A stretch of 10,732 nucleotides of DNA from positions 1-10,732 of the forward strand of contig JAHKLH010000034.1 of assembly GCA_029856635.1 (NCBI GenBank), given 5' to 3'. Shown in pieces: positions 1 through 6,918 of this stretch (its first letter is position 1; each line of letters opens with the position of its first letter). Below the pieces are notes generated by a model that was not told where the DNA came from, ran no database searches, and saw nothing but the letters and a program-made list of their open reading frames with translations. This stretch comes from Candidatus Njordarchaeota archaeon (GTDB taxonomy: Archaea > Asgardarchaeota > Njordarchaeia > Njordarchaeales > JAHKLH01). The translations under genes were made by a program, and so were the position numbers.

Positions 1-292
1 CTCCATGTCCTGGTAAATCGCAAATATAGACATCAAATCCAACTTTAGCTAGTTCAATACCAATGGAATGTAGAGTTTCTTTATGTGCAAGAAGGCCATG
101 CCACATTAATACAGCGACATTTAACCTTTTGTTATAGTCCCTGGGGATAATATGTAAACATTGGATATCGTAAGTTTGTGTTTTGAACACGATTTTTTCT
201 TCAAGTACATATGCGAACTTTAGAGCATGACCACTTATAGTAAATACTGTGAATACGACTAAGAAAAGTAAAAATAAGCTTCTTGATTTCAT
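1..292 (-). CDS. Exported alpha/beta hydrolase, N-terminal part (cut by window edge)
   Basis: Only the first 97 residues are inside the window; the gene continues past base 1. The protein opens with a lysine/arginine start (MKSRS) and a hydrophobic run at about residues 6-20 ending near GHA, which reads as a signal peptide or N-terminal anchor, so the enzyme probably works outside the membrane. After a beta-rich stretch comes VAVLMWHG (about 59-66), the strand plus HG that forms the oxyanion-hole region of alpha/beta hydrolases, and then DLPGHG (92-97), the usual D-x-x-G-H-G turn. The nucleophile serine and the rest of the triad lie outside, so esterase, lipase and peptidase activities cannot be told apart. 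The ATG at 290-292 is preceded by a strong Shine-Dalgarno GAGGTGAT four bases away. That site overlaps the stop of the methyltransferase gene upstream, which indicates cotranscription and coupled translation. Confidence 0.8.
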   Translation of the reverse strand, partial: MKSRSLFLLFLVVFTVFTISGHALKFAYVLEEKIVFKTQTYDIQCLHIIPRDYNKRLNVAVLMWHGLLAHKETLHSIGIELAKVGFDVYICDLPGHG

Positions 293-302
293 CTCAATCA
301 CC

Positions 303-1379
303 TCATAATGGATACTCAGCTTTTACAAGTTTTCCTCCGCTTTTTTCTTTGACGCGCATAAATAATGTTCTTAAAATTGATCGATGTTCTTCTACGTCGG
401 GAAGTCCTTTCCAATTTCTAATTGTTTTGAAGATTATATCCCATGCTGGAATCAAATGTTTATATCTAGTAAAGGAGAATAAAAGGAGAGCTCCATCTTC
501 TTTTAATTTAAATTTGAGCGAGTTAATAATTCTTCTTCTTTCTTCAAAAGTGAACAGATACTCGTGATGGAAGCAAATTATTATGTCGAAATCTTTTTCA
601 TCTTCAAATAATTTTTCGGGAATTTCCGAGTGCAAAACATAGGATGGAATATCTCTTTCATGAATTAGTTCTTGAGATAGTTTATAGGCTCTTTCTGAGA
701 ACTCCAATCCGACGATTTCTACTGGTTTCTTTCTTATGCGAAAATAGGAGTATGCATTTGCAATTGCCCATCCACATGATGTTCCAACGATTCCTAATCT
801 AACTTTTGTCTTTCTTCTGATAGCGATATACTTAAATGCGTGTTCTATGGTAAATAATCTTGCTAATGTAAACGGATATGATACTTCCAGTGCCTCCCAA
901 GCTAAGGCTGCATCTTTTTCCCAGTCAAATAATGCTGTTCCTGATAAAAGCATATCTGCTAAGCTTGAACCAAGAACTGAGAGTACTTCAAACATTCCAG
1001 AGATTGATGGCTCCTTTTTTAACTCTTGTAGAAACTTGGGCTTTTTCACAAGTTCTCTTTTTAGACGAAATCGTCCTCCAGCCTCTTCAAGAACTCCATT
1101 TAATGTTAGTACTTCTAATATATCACCAAAGACATCATCTTGTCTTATTCCGCAATGATTCTCTATATCCTCCTTTGTTCTTGGCATTTTTTCTACATAT
1201 TTTAAGACACCAATTTCAGCGAGCGTCTTGATTATCAAATCTAATGCATATACATGTAGTGCTTTCATCACATTTTGCCCAGAGATAGGTCTAGTTCCAC
1301 CCAGAGTCTCTCTTATTATTTTTTGACTGAATTTGTCAATTTTTGATGGATATTTAAAGAGCCATAATAACTTAGCCAT
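303..1379 (-). CDS. Winged-helix plus Rossmann protein, SAM-dependent methyltransferase-like
   Basis: This is a 358-residue soluble protein. Residues about 35-110 form a helical, winged-helix-like domain (ALDLIIKTLAEIGVLKYV, then a DVFGDILEVLTLNGVLEE segment), the arrangement of the dimerisation domain of class I O-methyltransferases. A Rossmann-like half follows: glycine loop LGIVGTSCGWA (195-205) in place of the usual DxGxGxG, acidic E226 in IVGLEFSERA at the end of the second strand, where SAM ribose is normally bound, and FDIIICFHHEYL (264-275) at the motif IV position. Helix and strand order match the fold, but motif I lacks its usual acidic residue and has a Cys. Catalysis is therefore probable rather than certain, and no substrate can be named. 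It sits 27 bases after the zinc-knuckle/winged-helix gene and 10 bases before the hydrolase gene, all on one strand, so a three-gene operon is likely. Confidence 0.7.
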   Translation of the reverse strand: MAKLLWLFKYPSKIDKFSQKIIRETLGGTRPISGQNVMKALHVYALDLIIKTLAEIGVLKYVEKMPRTKEDIENHCGIRQDDVFGDILEVLTLNGVLEEAGGRFRLKRELVKKPKFLQELKKEPSISGMFEVLSVLGSSLADMLLSGTALFDWEKDAALAWEALEVSYPFTLARLFTIEHAFKYIAIRRKTKVRLGIVGTSCGWAIANAYSYFRIRKKPVEIVGLEFSERAYKLSQELIHERDIPSYVLHSEIPEKLFEDEKDFDIIICFHHEYLFTFEERRRIINSLKFKLKEDGALLLFSFTRYKHLIPAWDIIFKTIRNWKGLPDVEEHRSILRTLFMRVKEKSGGKLVKAEYPL

Positions 1380-1406
1380 TTTAAGTCACATTGCTTGACC
1401 ACTAAT

Positions 1407-2306
1407 TCAAAAAGAAATTTTAATTATTCCCCGTTTTTCTAACTCGCGTAAGATTGAAAGAATTTCTCTTATGGGTTTTTTCAAAGCAGCAGCAATCTCG
1501 GCTATGCTTAAGTTCCTATTAAGCAGGTCGTATTTAAGCATTTCTTCAAGTATATAAAACCTATTCCTTAGCAGAATTTTCAAGGTTGTTTTACCAAACT
1601 TGAGAGCAGATTCTGAAACAAGGGAAACTTTTAGTTTGTCAGCGTTAATTATCCTAATGATTGTTTCTTGTGCGTATGGAGTTAATTTTTCCAGTTCTCG
1701 TACAAATTCAAGTACCTCCTTTATTACGTTAGCTTTAATCACTTTCTTTACGTCGTAAGACAACATTTCAAGTGCATCAACTGATGCTTTGGAAAGTGGT
1801 GATAAGCAGACAAAAATAATATTGTTCGAATTACTTATGAAATAAGCGATTTTCTTTCCAACGCGATCTCTTTGAATTCCTTCTCCTACATACATTAACG
1901 CTTTTTTAAAAATCTTCATCAAGAATGATTTATCACGGGTTTGTGCTAAGGAAATATCAATTATGCGAAATGTTGGATATATTATAATCAGATCAACATT
2001 AGGAAGAGGATCAACCTTTTGATTGATTATTTCAATTTCTAATTCTTGTTGCAGGTGGAAAGGAGCTTTTTTAGACATTGCCAGTCTATAAACATACGCT
2101 CCACGAAGAACTCCATTTTGATCAAAAGTAATGATGAGTACATGGGTATTCGTGCAAGGTAATGCAACTGTAGCTACGCCCTTTCTGGAAATTTCAACTA
2201 CATCTTTTTCCGTGATATGGTATACATGCACTTTTCCGCATTCAGGGCATTTGATCTTTAGTGTTTTCCCAATTAAGTCCCTTGGACTATTTAGCTTGCT
2301 TATCAT
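1407..2306 (-). CDS. Zinc-knuckle and winged-helix protein, putative transcription regulator
   Basis: This 299-residue protein has no family I can name. The N-terminus carries CPECGK (C20, C23) followed by PCTNTH (C51, H55), a CxxC...CxxxH set that could hold one zinc ion in a small beta-rich ribbon. The middle (about 100-200) is an alpha/beta region with hydrophobic strands such as VDLIIIYPTF and NNIIFVCLSP. The last 34 residues read as a winged helix: LSIAEIAAALKKPIREILS looks like the helix-turn-helix, and LRELEKRGIIKISF the final helix and wing. No membrane segment is seen. It is the first gene of the leftward set and may control it, but that is inferred from position. The ATG at 2304-2306 has no Shine-Dalgarno. 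A TATA-like box lies about 27 bases upstream, so a leaderless transcript is likely. Confidence 0.6.
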   Translation of the reverse strand: MISKLNSPRDLIGKTLKIKCPECGKVHVYHITEKDVVEISRKGVATVALPCTNTHVLIITFDQNGVLRGAYVYRLAMSKKAPFHLQQELEIEIINQKVDPLPNVDLIIIYPTFRIIDISLAQTRDKSFLMKIFKKALMYVGEGIQRDRVGKKIAYFISNSNNIIFVCLSPLSKASVDALEMLSYDVKKVIKANVIKEVLEFVRELEKLTPYAQETIIRIINADKLKVSLVSESALKFGKTTLKILLRNRFYILEEMLKYDLLNRNLSIAEIAAALKKPIREILSILRELEKRGIIKISF

Positions 2307-2329
2307 TTTTGATGATCCATGTTTAATTG

Positions 2330-2337
2330 TATCTAAA
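2330..2337 (-). promoter_or_regulatory. TATA-like box for the leftward operon
   Basis: TTTAGATA on the minus strand is centred about 27 bases before the ATG at 2306. That is the distance expected when archaeal transcription begins at the start codon itself. No Shine-Dalgarno lies between, which agrees with leaderless initiation. There is no experimental support. Confidence 0.4.
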
Positions 2338-2361
2338 GCTTACCCTAAAAGTTGCAAACTT

Positions 2362-2411
2362 TGTCCTTATTAATAAAAGGAATTAAAAAAATCTGGAATA
2401 CAATTTGTGAA
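2362..2411 (+). repeat. Direct repeat copy 1 (left border of the 1.35 kb cassette)
   Basis: This copy begins with TGTCCTTATTAATAAAAG and ends with AAATCTGGAATACAATTTG followed by TGAA. Both ends match copy 2 at 3708-3758 exactly (18 and 23 bases). The 10 or so bases between them differ, with one gap. The differing part is exactly where copy 2 has the TTTATAAA box; here it reads AATTAAAA, so this copy looks like a decayed promoter. Confidence 0.85.
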
Positions 2412-2624
2412 GGCGCTCTTGACGACTCTTTTGCGATTTTGAGTTTTCCTGATTTCGCCGTTTGTTTGATCATCAAATTTAACGTGAGTTTATTGATTTC
2501 TTTAATCGCACGCAAAAATTTAAGCTATCCACTATTCAAATTAAAACCAGATAAAACAAGAAATTCATCAAATGAAAACGTGCAAAAAAGTCGTCATGAG
2601 CGATCCTATTAGGTGCTGAGAATC

Positions 2625-2632
2625 TTTTATAA
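2625..2632 (+). promoter_or_regulatory. TATA-like box inside the cassette
   Basis: TTTTATAA with upstream A/T-rich context is a good archaeal TATA box and would start a plus-strand transcript near 2655. No intact gene starts within the next 250 bases. It may be the old promoter of the eroded roadblock/membrane-protein pair, or chance in A+T-rich DNA. Confidence 0.3.
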
Positions 2633-2705
2633 GTATGAGAATAATCTTAGGGGATGTGGGAAATTAAAAATATGAGCTAATGTTTAATGTAAATTCGGTT
2701 TAAGG

Positions 2706-2921
2706 TTATTCCAAATAAGTTAGAAAGAAGACTGCTAGCAACATAAGCCCAACCTGATAAGCGAGATGACCAATTGGATCACCAGAAGCGAAAACATCCG
2801 CAATCAAGAACCAAATAGCATCAATTATCTTCGAAACAATCCAATTTCAAGGCCAACTCAAATTTGCGAATGGATCGTAAGTAATCTCATGAGATCGCGG
2901 AATAAATTGAGGCAATCCCAT
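2706..2921 (-). pseudogene. Possible remnant of a small membrane protein gene
   Basis: On the minus strand, ATG at 2919-2921 opens a frame that reads MGLPQFIPRSHEITYDP and reaches a TGA after LSWP at 2847. In the same frame it then continues for 46 codons with two strongly hydrophobic segments (IIDAIWFLIADVFAS and VGLMLLAVFFLTYL) to a TAA at 2706. Apart from the internal TGA, which could be a decayed TGG (Trp), it reads like the end of a two-helix membrane protein. Against it: there is no good ribosome site, the hydrophobic run could be antisense of a polar frame, and the first part overlaps, on the other strand, the probable old N-terminus of the roadblock-like gene. Confidence 0.25.
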
Positions 2922-2928
2922 GTAATCA

Positions 2929-3231
2929 TTGGCAGAGACCGTAGTTCTAGCAGACGGAGACGCATTTACATATACTGTAGTAGGTGATGAAGAGGACGCG
3001 ATGAGACACCTAACTACTTTGTTTAGGTTAATGAATACACTGGGAGACAAAGATGCAATATACATGTTCAAAGGAAACTCGAAAACAGTGTTAATAAGAG
3101 ACGCAGTAAACGGCGACGAAATATTCTTCATAGTAATAAACGCGAAGGAAAGCACAAGAAAGATAACGGAAGCAATGAGGAGAGCATTAAAAGCCGCGAG
3201 AGAGGAGTATATTAAGAGATGGAAGAAATGA
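2929..3231 (+). CDS. Small roadblock/LC7-like protein, N-terminus probably lost
   Basis: The frame gives 100 residues from a TTG codon; an in-frame TAA sits two codons earlier. The pattern is strand VVLADGDAFTYTVV (5-18), helix DAMRHLTTLFRLMNTL, strand DAIYMFKG, hairpin KTVLIRDAVNGDEIFFIVIN, and a final charged helix from about residue 73 to the end. This order fits the roadblock/LC7 (dynein light chain) fold, whose members in archaea and bacteria work with small GTPases and surface or motility machinery. The assignment is by pattern only. Full domains normally have one more helix before the first strand. Here that helix seems to survive as broken coding (EIAE, stop, IEAIP) in another frame at 2891-2920, so the gene may be degraded or carry sequence errors. 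Its TGA overlaps the next ATG (ATGA), which implies coupled translation with the membrane-protein gene. Many codons end in A or C, unlike the T-ending usage of the ATPase gene. Confidence 0.5.
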   Translation: MAETVVLADGDAFTYTVVGDEEDAMRHLTTLFRLMNTLGDKDAIYMFKGNSKTVLIRDAVNGDEIFFIVINAKESTRKITEAMRRALKAAREEYIKRWKK

Positions 3232-3757
3232 AAGCTCTACTAGTAATAATCCTACTGCTCCTAACACCACAGGCAGAGCACCAATTCACATTTCAACAAA
3301 TCTTTGGAAAAGCTTAATTAACCTAAATGACAAGCTTGAGGGAACAATCACGCTGGAAAATGGAACATTCAAGGTGATTATCACAATATACTACAGGCTC
3401 GATGAAGAATGGGTGTGGGCGGACTTAATCCTAAGACTAAACAATCATGAGATAAGAATACATTTAAGCGGGGATAAGAGGATTGCGAACGCGAGCAATG
3501 TGCTTGAGCTTGAAAATCCGATAAGAATTAAACTGACCGCAATCAATGTGCTGGCGAATGGAGTAATTTATAGGAACTCAACGATAGAGTTCATCAGACT
3601 TAGTGAGGAGATTCCTCAAAATGAGAATACACTCTTAATGCCGGTAGCGTTTGGAATTACAGCAATTCCAGTTTTCATTCAACTGATTAGGAGGAGAAGA
3701 ATTCGAGTGTCCTTATTAATAAAAGACCTATTTATAAATCTGGAATACAATTTGTGA
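3228..3757 (+). CDS. Secreted, C-terminally anchored membrane protein, split by a -1 frameshift
   Basis: ATG at 3228, overlapping the previous stop, starts a classic signal peptide (MKALLVIILLLLTPQAE), but this frame ends at TAA 3315-3317. The -1 frame carries on from there without a stop to TGA 3755-3757. It encodes a beta-rich region (LEGTITLENGTFKVIITIYY, then LILRLNNHEIRIHLSGDK) and, near the end, one membrane helix (LMPVAFGITAIPVFIQLI) followed by RRRR. Joined, this is a type I membrane protein of about 175 residues with its body outside the cell. A slip of one base on AAAA at 3308-3311 joins the frames directly. The shift may be a true mutation, a sequence error, or programmed slippage. 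The -1 frame alone could start only at GTG 3374, which would lose the signal peptide. The last 17 codons lie inside repeat copy 2 and over the ATPase promoter. Its place just before MoxR-VWA genes suggests it may be their membrane client or anchor. Confidence 0.55.
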
Positions 3758-3758
3758 A
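3708..3758 (+). repeat. Direct repeat copy 2 (right border of the cassette, contains the ATPase promoter)
   Basis: Partner of the repeat at 2362-2411: the first 18 and last 23 bases are identical, with an overall match of about 43 of 51 positions by hand alignment. It codes for the C-terminal tail of the membrane protein and holds the TTTATAAA box used by the MoxR gene. Confidence 0.85.
3731..3738 (+). promoter_or_regulatory. TATA box of the MoxR-VWA operon
   Basis: TTTATAAA is centred 27 bases before the ATG at 3762, and no Shine-Dalgarno lies between. This is the layout of a leaderless archaeal promoter and makes the ATPase gene independently transcribed even if the upstream membrane-protein gene is broken. 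Confidence 0.55.
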
Positions 3759-3761
3759 AGT

Positions 3762-5411
3762 ATGATTGTGAAAGTAAAGCATATTCACAGAGAAAAGATA
3801 CTTAAGCTAAAACAAGAGCTTTTTTCACGGTGGATCTGTACAAGTGAGGATCTGAAAGATATAATAATTTGTTCTATTCTCGTTAGAAACGCACGAATTC
3901 TCTTATTGGGCCCACCAGAGACTGGAAAGAGTTCACTTGTTCGTACTATTGCAAATGCTTTTTATTCAAAGAACAATGATGATACAATCTTTGCCGTGGT
4001 TACAGGTGCGCCCGAGAAAACACTACAGAAAGTTCTTATCTCGACAGACATAAAAAATCTTCTTACAAAAGGCGAAGAAAAACTCATCATCAGACCGATC
4101 GTTAGAGCTAGAATAAAGTTTATTAATGAAATTAATCGTTTCAGTAAAGCGGTGCAAGATGCCTTGCTTTCTTTATTAGAAGAACAAAAGCTTGTAGAAT
4201 ATGGTGGCATTGTGATTTATTCACCAGACTACATATGTTTTGCTGATGCAAATCCCTACGCTGGAGAGATAGAACTGGCACTTCGTTCAAGGTTTATGGT
4301 TTCGATACCTACAACATATTTACGACTTGCAGAAAGTTATAAGTTCTTAGAATTCGTAATTGAAGAGGGTACTTATGATATATCCAAGACGATGCCGAAA
4401 ATCATATCAATTGAAGAACTTGAGGAAGTATGGGATGATGTTGAAAGAGTAAAGATACCTGAAACAGTTCGTATTTTTCTTCTTTTGCTTATTGAAACAT
4501 TCAGATGTAGTAAACTAAATTTCTATTATGAGAATAAGCAATCAATGTGTGCAGATTGTGAATATGCCGGAGAACCCTGTTCAAAAATTACAATCCCTCC
4601 AGGCGAGCGTGCAATCATATTTTCTATGCTATTTGCAAGAGCTAGAGCATGGTTAAAGGGCAGAAAGGAAGTAACGTATGAGGATGTAATTAAGGTTCTT
4701 CCATACGTTTTAGCACATAGGATAGAAATATCGGAATCAAACATGAGTCCGTGGGAATGGTGTAAATTAGCTATAAATAGCATCGTAAGGTCAAAGTGGA
4801 AAAATAAGAACGTGGTTGGCGTATGGGCTAAAGCACTTGCTGCTTCATCGTTGCTTCTAGGAATGAAACTTGATTCTTATCTTTGCAATGTTGCGAAAAA
4901 AGAAAATTTATTTGAGAAAACTAAAGTTGAATTAGCGTGGTATTTATGGAAAATTTGCATTTCTCGTGGAAAAAAAGATAGGGTTCTTTTTCAACTCTAT
5001 TGCATGGCAACCGAGAAATTAAGAAATGATCTCAAGAAGGAATTTAAAAAAATGATAAGAAAAATTGATGAAAAAATCAAGAAAGCGAAGAAAATTTCAG
5101 AACTTTTTGAAATCAGAAATATAATCACTAAGCAACTCTTGCCAGAGCATGCCGAGAATCTGTTGAAACAATTAGAAATTACAATGGAAAAATTCAAAAT
5201 ACGAATTCCATTAAGAATTGCTAAGAAAATAAACTTGGGTGAATTAGGACTAAGTGAACGCATACTAAGTACAGGAAAATTTTCTTCTGATGAATTTTCA
5301 GCGTATATTGATGCTGATGAATTAGTGATTTGCGCTAGTGATTTAAGTACAGCCGAGAGAATTAGAGATAAATTTTCAAAGGTGCTTAAAGAGATGATTA
5401 AGAATGAATAG
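3762..5411 (+). CDS. MoxR-family AAA+ ATPase with a Cys4 insertion
   Basis: A 549-residue ATPase of the MoxR/RavA type, chaperone-like motors that act with VWA proteins to mature or remodel other proteins. Walker A is GPPETGKS (50-57). The Walker B segment reads IKFINEINRF, with N122 where an aspartate is usual, followed by E123. Sensor 1 asparagine is N164 in ADANP, and LRSRF (174-178) supplies the probable arginine finger. In the lid region, C249, C263, C266 and C273 make a Cx13CxxCx6C set that could bind zinc or an iron-sulfur cluster. The C-terminal 200 residues are mostly helical and highly charged (around 410-450 looks coiled-coil), longer than in the common 300-350-residue MoxR proteins. 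The gene overlaps the VWA gene by 8 bases, so the two products are almost certainly made together. The ATG at 3762 suits the leaderless TATA box upstream. Confidence 0.88.
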   Translation: MIVKVKHIHREKILKLKQELFSRWICTSEDLKDIIICSILVRNARILLLGPPETGKSSLVRTIANAFYSKNNDDTIFAVVTGAPEKTLQKVLISTDIKNLLTKGEEKLIIRPIVRARIKFINEINRFSKAVQDALLSLLEEQKLVEYGGIVIYSPDYICFADANPYAGEIELALRSRFMVSIPTTYLRLAESYKFLEFVIEEGTYDISKTMPKIISIEELEEVWDDVERVKIPETVRIFLLLLIETFRCSKLNFYYENKQSMCADCEYAGEPCSKITIPPGERAIIFSMLFARARAWLKGRKEVTYEDVIKVLPYVLAHRIEISESNMSPWEWCKLAINSIVRSKWKNKNVVGVWAKALAASSLLLGMKLDSYLCNVAKKENLFEKTKVELAWYLWKICISRGKKDRVLFQLYCMATEKLRNDLKKEFKKMIRKIDEKIKKAKKISELFEIRNIITKQLLPEHAENLLKQLEITMEKFKIRIPLRIAKKINLGELGLSERILSTGKFSSDEFSAYIDADELVICASDLSTAERIRDKFSKVLKEMIKNE

Positions 5412-6900
5412 TACGACAAAATATTCCATTCCTGCTACATCCATTTCTGGAGAATTTAATGATATTCTAATAAATTTTGCAACCGATTTTCTTATCTATC
5501 CAACATTTTATGTTGAGATTCCATCATTTCACTTAAAATGGGGGAGAATAACACTGCCAAGATTTCCATCAAAAAAACTAAAAGATGATGAATTATTTTA
5601 TCTTTTGACATCACTCGCTTACCATGGTATCTCGCCAGCAACGCATTTAAATGAATTACTAATTCGAACAATAGCTGCAAAGGAATTTAACGTTGGATGG
5701 AAATCAACTCTAGCTAGAGTTATGTCCTTTCTTTTCTCATTATTTGAGTCATATACTGAACTGCTAAAAAGGAAAAGATGGCAAGAATATGCAGTCAAGG
5801 CACTTAATTGGCTTTATCAACAACTTAAATCAGAAGGACTTCAATTTATAATAAAGAAAATCATTGTAAGCATAACTAAGAACCAACGAGACTTTTTCGC
5901 AATAAGAGTAAATTCCATTTTAAACTCAGAAATATCAATTAAAGAAAAAGCAAAGAAATTCTTTGGTTTGATAAAAGAGTACGTTCCAAAAAATCAATTA
6001 CTCTTAGAACAATACGAAGTAGAGGCTCTTCCATTTGTAATGCATGGTGGAGAATGGAAACTTGGAGAAACGAGCACTGTTTTAGAGATTGAGAAAATAG
6101 ATCAAAAAGCAGCATTAGAAATCGCAAGATTAATAGATCGAGGATTTCTCCCTGCTCCTTCGTCGAAACTCAAAATGAAACAAAAATTCAGGAGCGATCT
6201 CAGAAGCGTTGTCAGACTTACAAGAAAGAGATTAATTAGAATTATAGAAAGTGGAAGCAAAAAAGAGCAAAAACTCTATGGTTTCAGAATATGGCATATT
6301 GATGATGATGAGAGAATATTAAACATAGAAATAAGTGCAGAATGCTTTGGCAAAGTAATTCCAGAATTTTCTACATTGGCAGAGATCAAAAAAGATGAGC
6401 TTAAAGGTCATATAGAATTAATCATTGATACGAGTTCGTCAATGATAGGCGAACCTCTTGAGAAAGCAATTGACATTGCTATCGCATTAGTCGATTTTGC
6501 AAAGGAAAAGAATTTCAGTATAGGACTAATTACATTTAGTTCTGGTGCTTGGCAAGGTCTTAAACCTTCAAGAGATTATTTGAAGGCAAAAAGATATATA
6601 GCTTGTTTAGACGCAGAGGGTGGAACAAACATCCGCGGAGCAATACCTCTAATTCTTAAGCATTTAGATGACGTCCGTGCACACTCATGCTATTCTTTTA
6701 TAATCACAGACAGTGCAATTTACGACATTGATAAAGATGAAGTTAAGCAAGGACTACAAGAAGTTTGCAAGAAATCCAAATTATACTTCGTAATAATAGG
6801 AGATATCTTCTGGGATCCAAGTAAAAAGACGTTATCTGAGCTCACATGCAAAACTTTTACGGTTTCTCTTCAAGATGAAGTAGTAACATTAAGAATATGA
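5404..6900 (+). CDS. VWA-domain protein, partner of the MoxR ATPase
   Basis: A 498-residue protein. Its last ~160 residues are a von Willebrand factor A domain: strand HIELIID leading to the metal-binding DTSSSM (D342, S344, S346), then GGTN with T408, then FIITDS with D436, so all MIDAS positions are present. The N-terminal 330 residues are mainly helical with no membrane span. One loop, HGGEWKLGE, and LIDRGFLPAPSSK, just before the VWA part, look like conserved joints. The VWA side probably binds the client or the ATPase through a Mg ion, as known for RavA-ViaA and MoxR-CoxE-like pairs. The absence of a signal peptide places it in the cytoplasm. Its ATG lies within the end of the ATPase gene (ATGAATAG overlap), so translation is coupled. 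It ends 18 bases from the convergent prenyltransferase gene. Confidence 0.88.
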   Translation: MNSTTKYSIPATSISGEFNDILINFATDFLIYPTFYVEIPSFHLKWGRITLPRFPSKKLKDDELFYLLTSLAYHGISPATHLNELLIRTIAAKEFNVGWKSTLARVMSFLFSLFESYTELLKRKRWQEYAVKALNWLYQQLKSEGLQFIIKKIIVSITKNQRDFFAIRVNSILNSEISIKEKAKKFFGLIKEYVPKNQLLLEQYEVEALPFVMHGGEWKLGETSTVLEIEKIDQKAALEIARLIDRGFLPAPSSKLKMKQKFRSDLRSVVRLTRKRLIRIIESGSKKEQKLYGFRIWHIDDDERILNIEISAECFGKVIPEFSTLAEIKKDELKGHIELIIDTSSSMIGEPLEKAIDIAIALVDFAKEKNFSIGLITFSSGAWQGLKPSRDYLKAKRYIACLDAEGGTNIRGAIPLILKHLDDVRAHSCYSFIITDSAIYDIDKDEVKQGLQEVCKKSKLYFVIIGDIFWDPSKKTLSELTCKTFTVSLQDEVVTLRI

Positions 6901-6918
6901 TTAAATACGAACAAGACT

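Larger units (their letters stand above)
2412..2928. other. Gene-poor stretch, no intact gene supported
   Basis: About 500 bases between the left repeat and the roadblock-like reading frame. It contains a TATA-like box at 2625-2632 and a possible broken minus-strand membrane ORF (2706-2921). At its right end are the probable remains of the N-terminus of the next gene: in one plus frame at 2891-2920 the residues read EIAE, stop, IEAIP. Open frames on either strand in 2412-2612 have no start signals or recognisable motifs. Confidence 0.5.

Noticed and set aside
2352..2612. An 86-residue plus-strand open frame, and an opposite frame of about 55 residues ending at 2354
   Set aside because: Both run through repeat copy 1, lack start signals and show no motif; neither is more convincing than the other.
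2847..3155. A 102-residue minus-strand open frame starting MLSFAFITMKN
   Set aside because: Its first two thirds are the antisense of the well-formed roadblock-like frame. Only its last part (from 2921) is kept, as part of the possible membrane remnant.
2412..3707. The cassette as an insertion sequence
   Set aside because: No transposase, no terminal inverted repeats, and a duplicated border of about 50 bases is too long for a normal target-site duplication.
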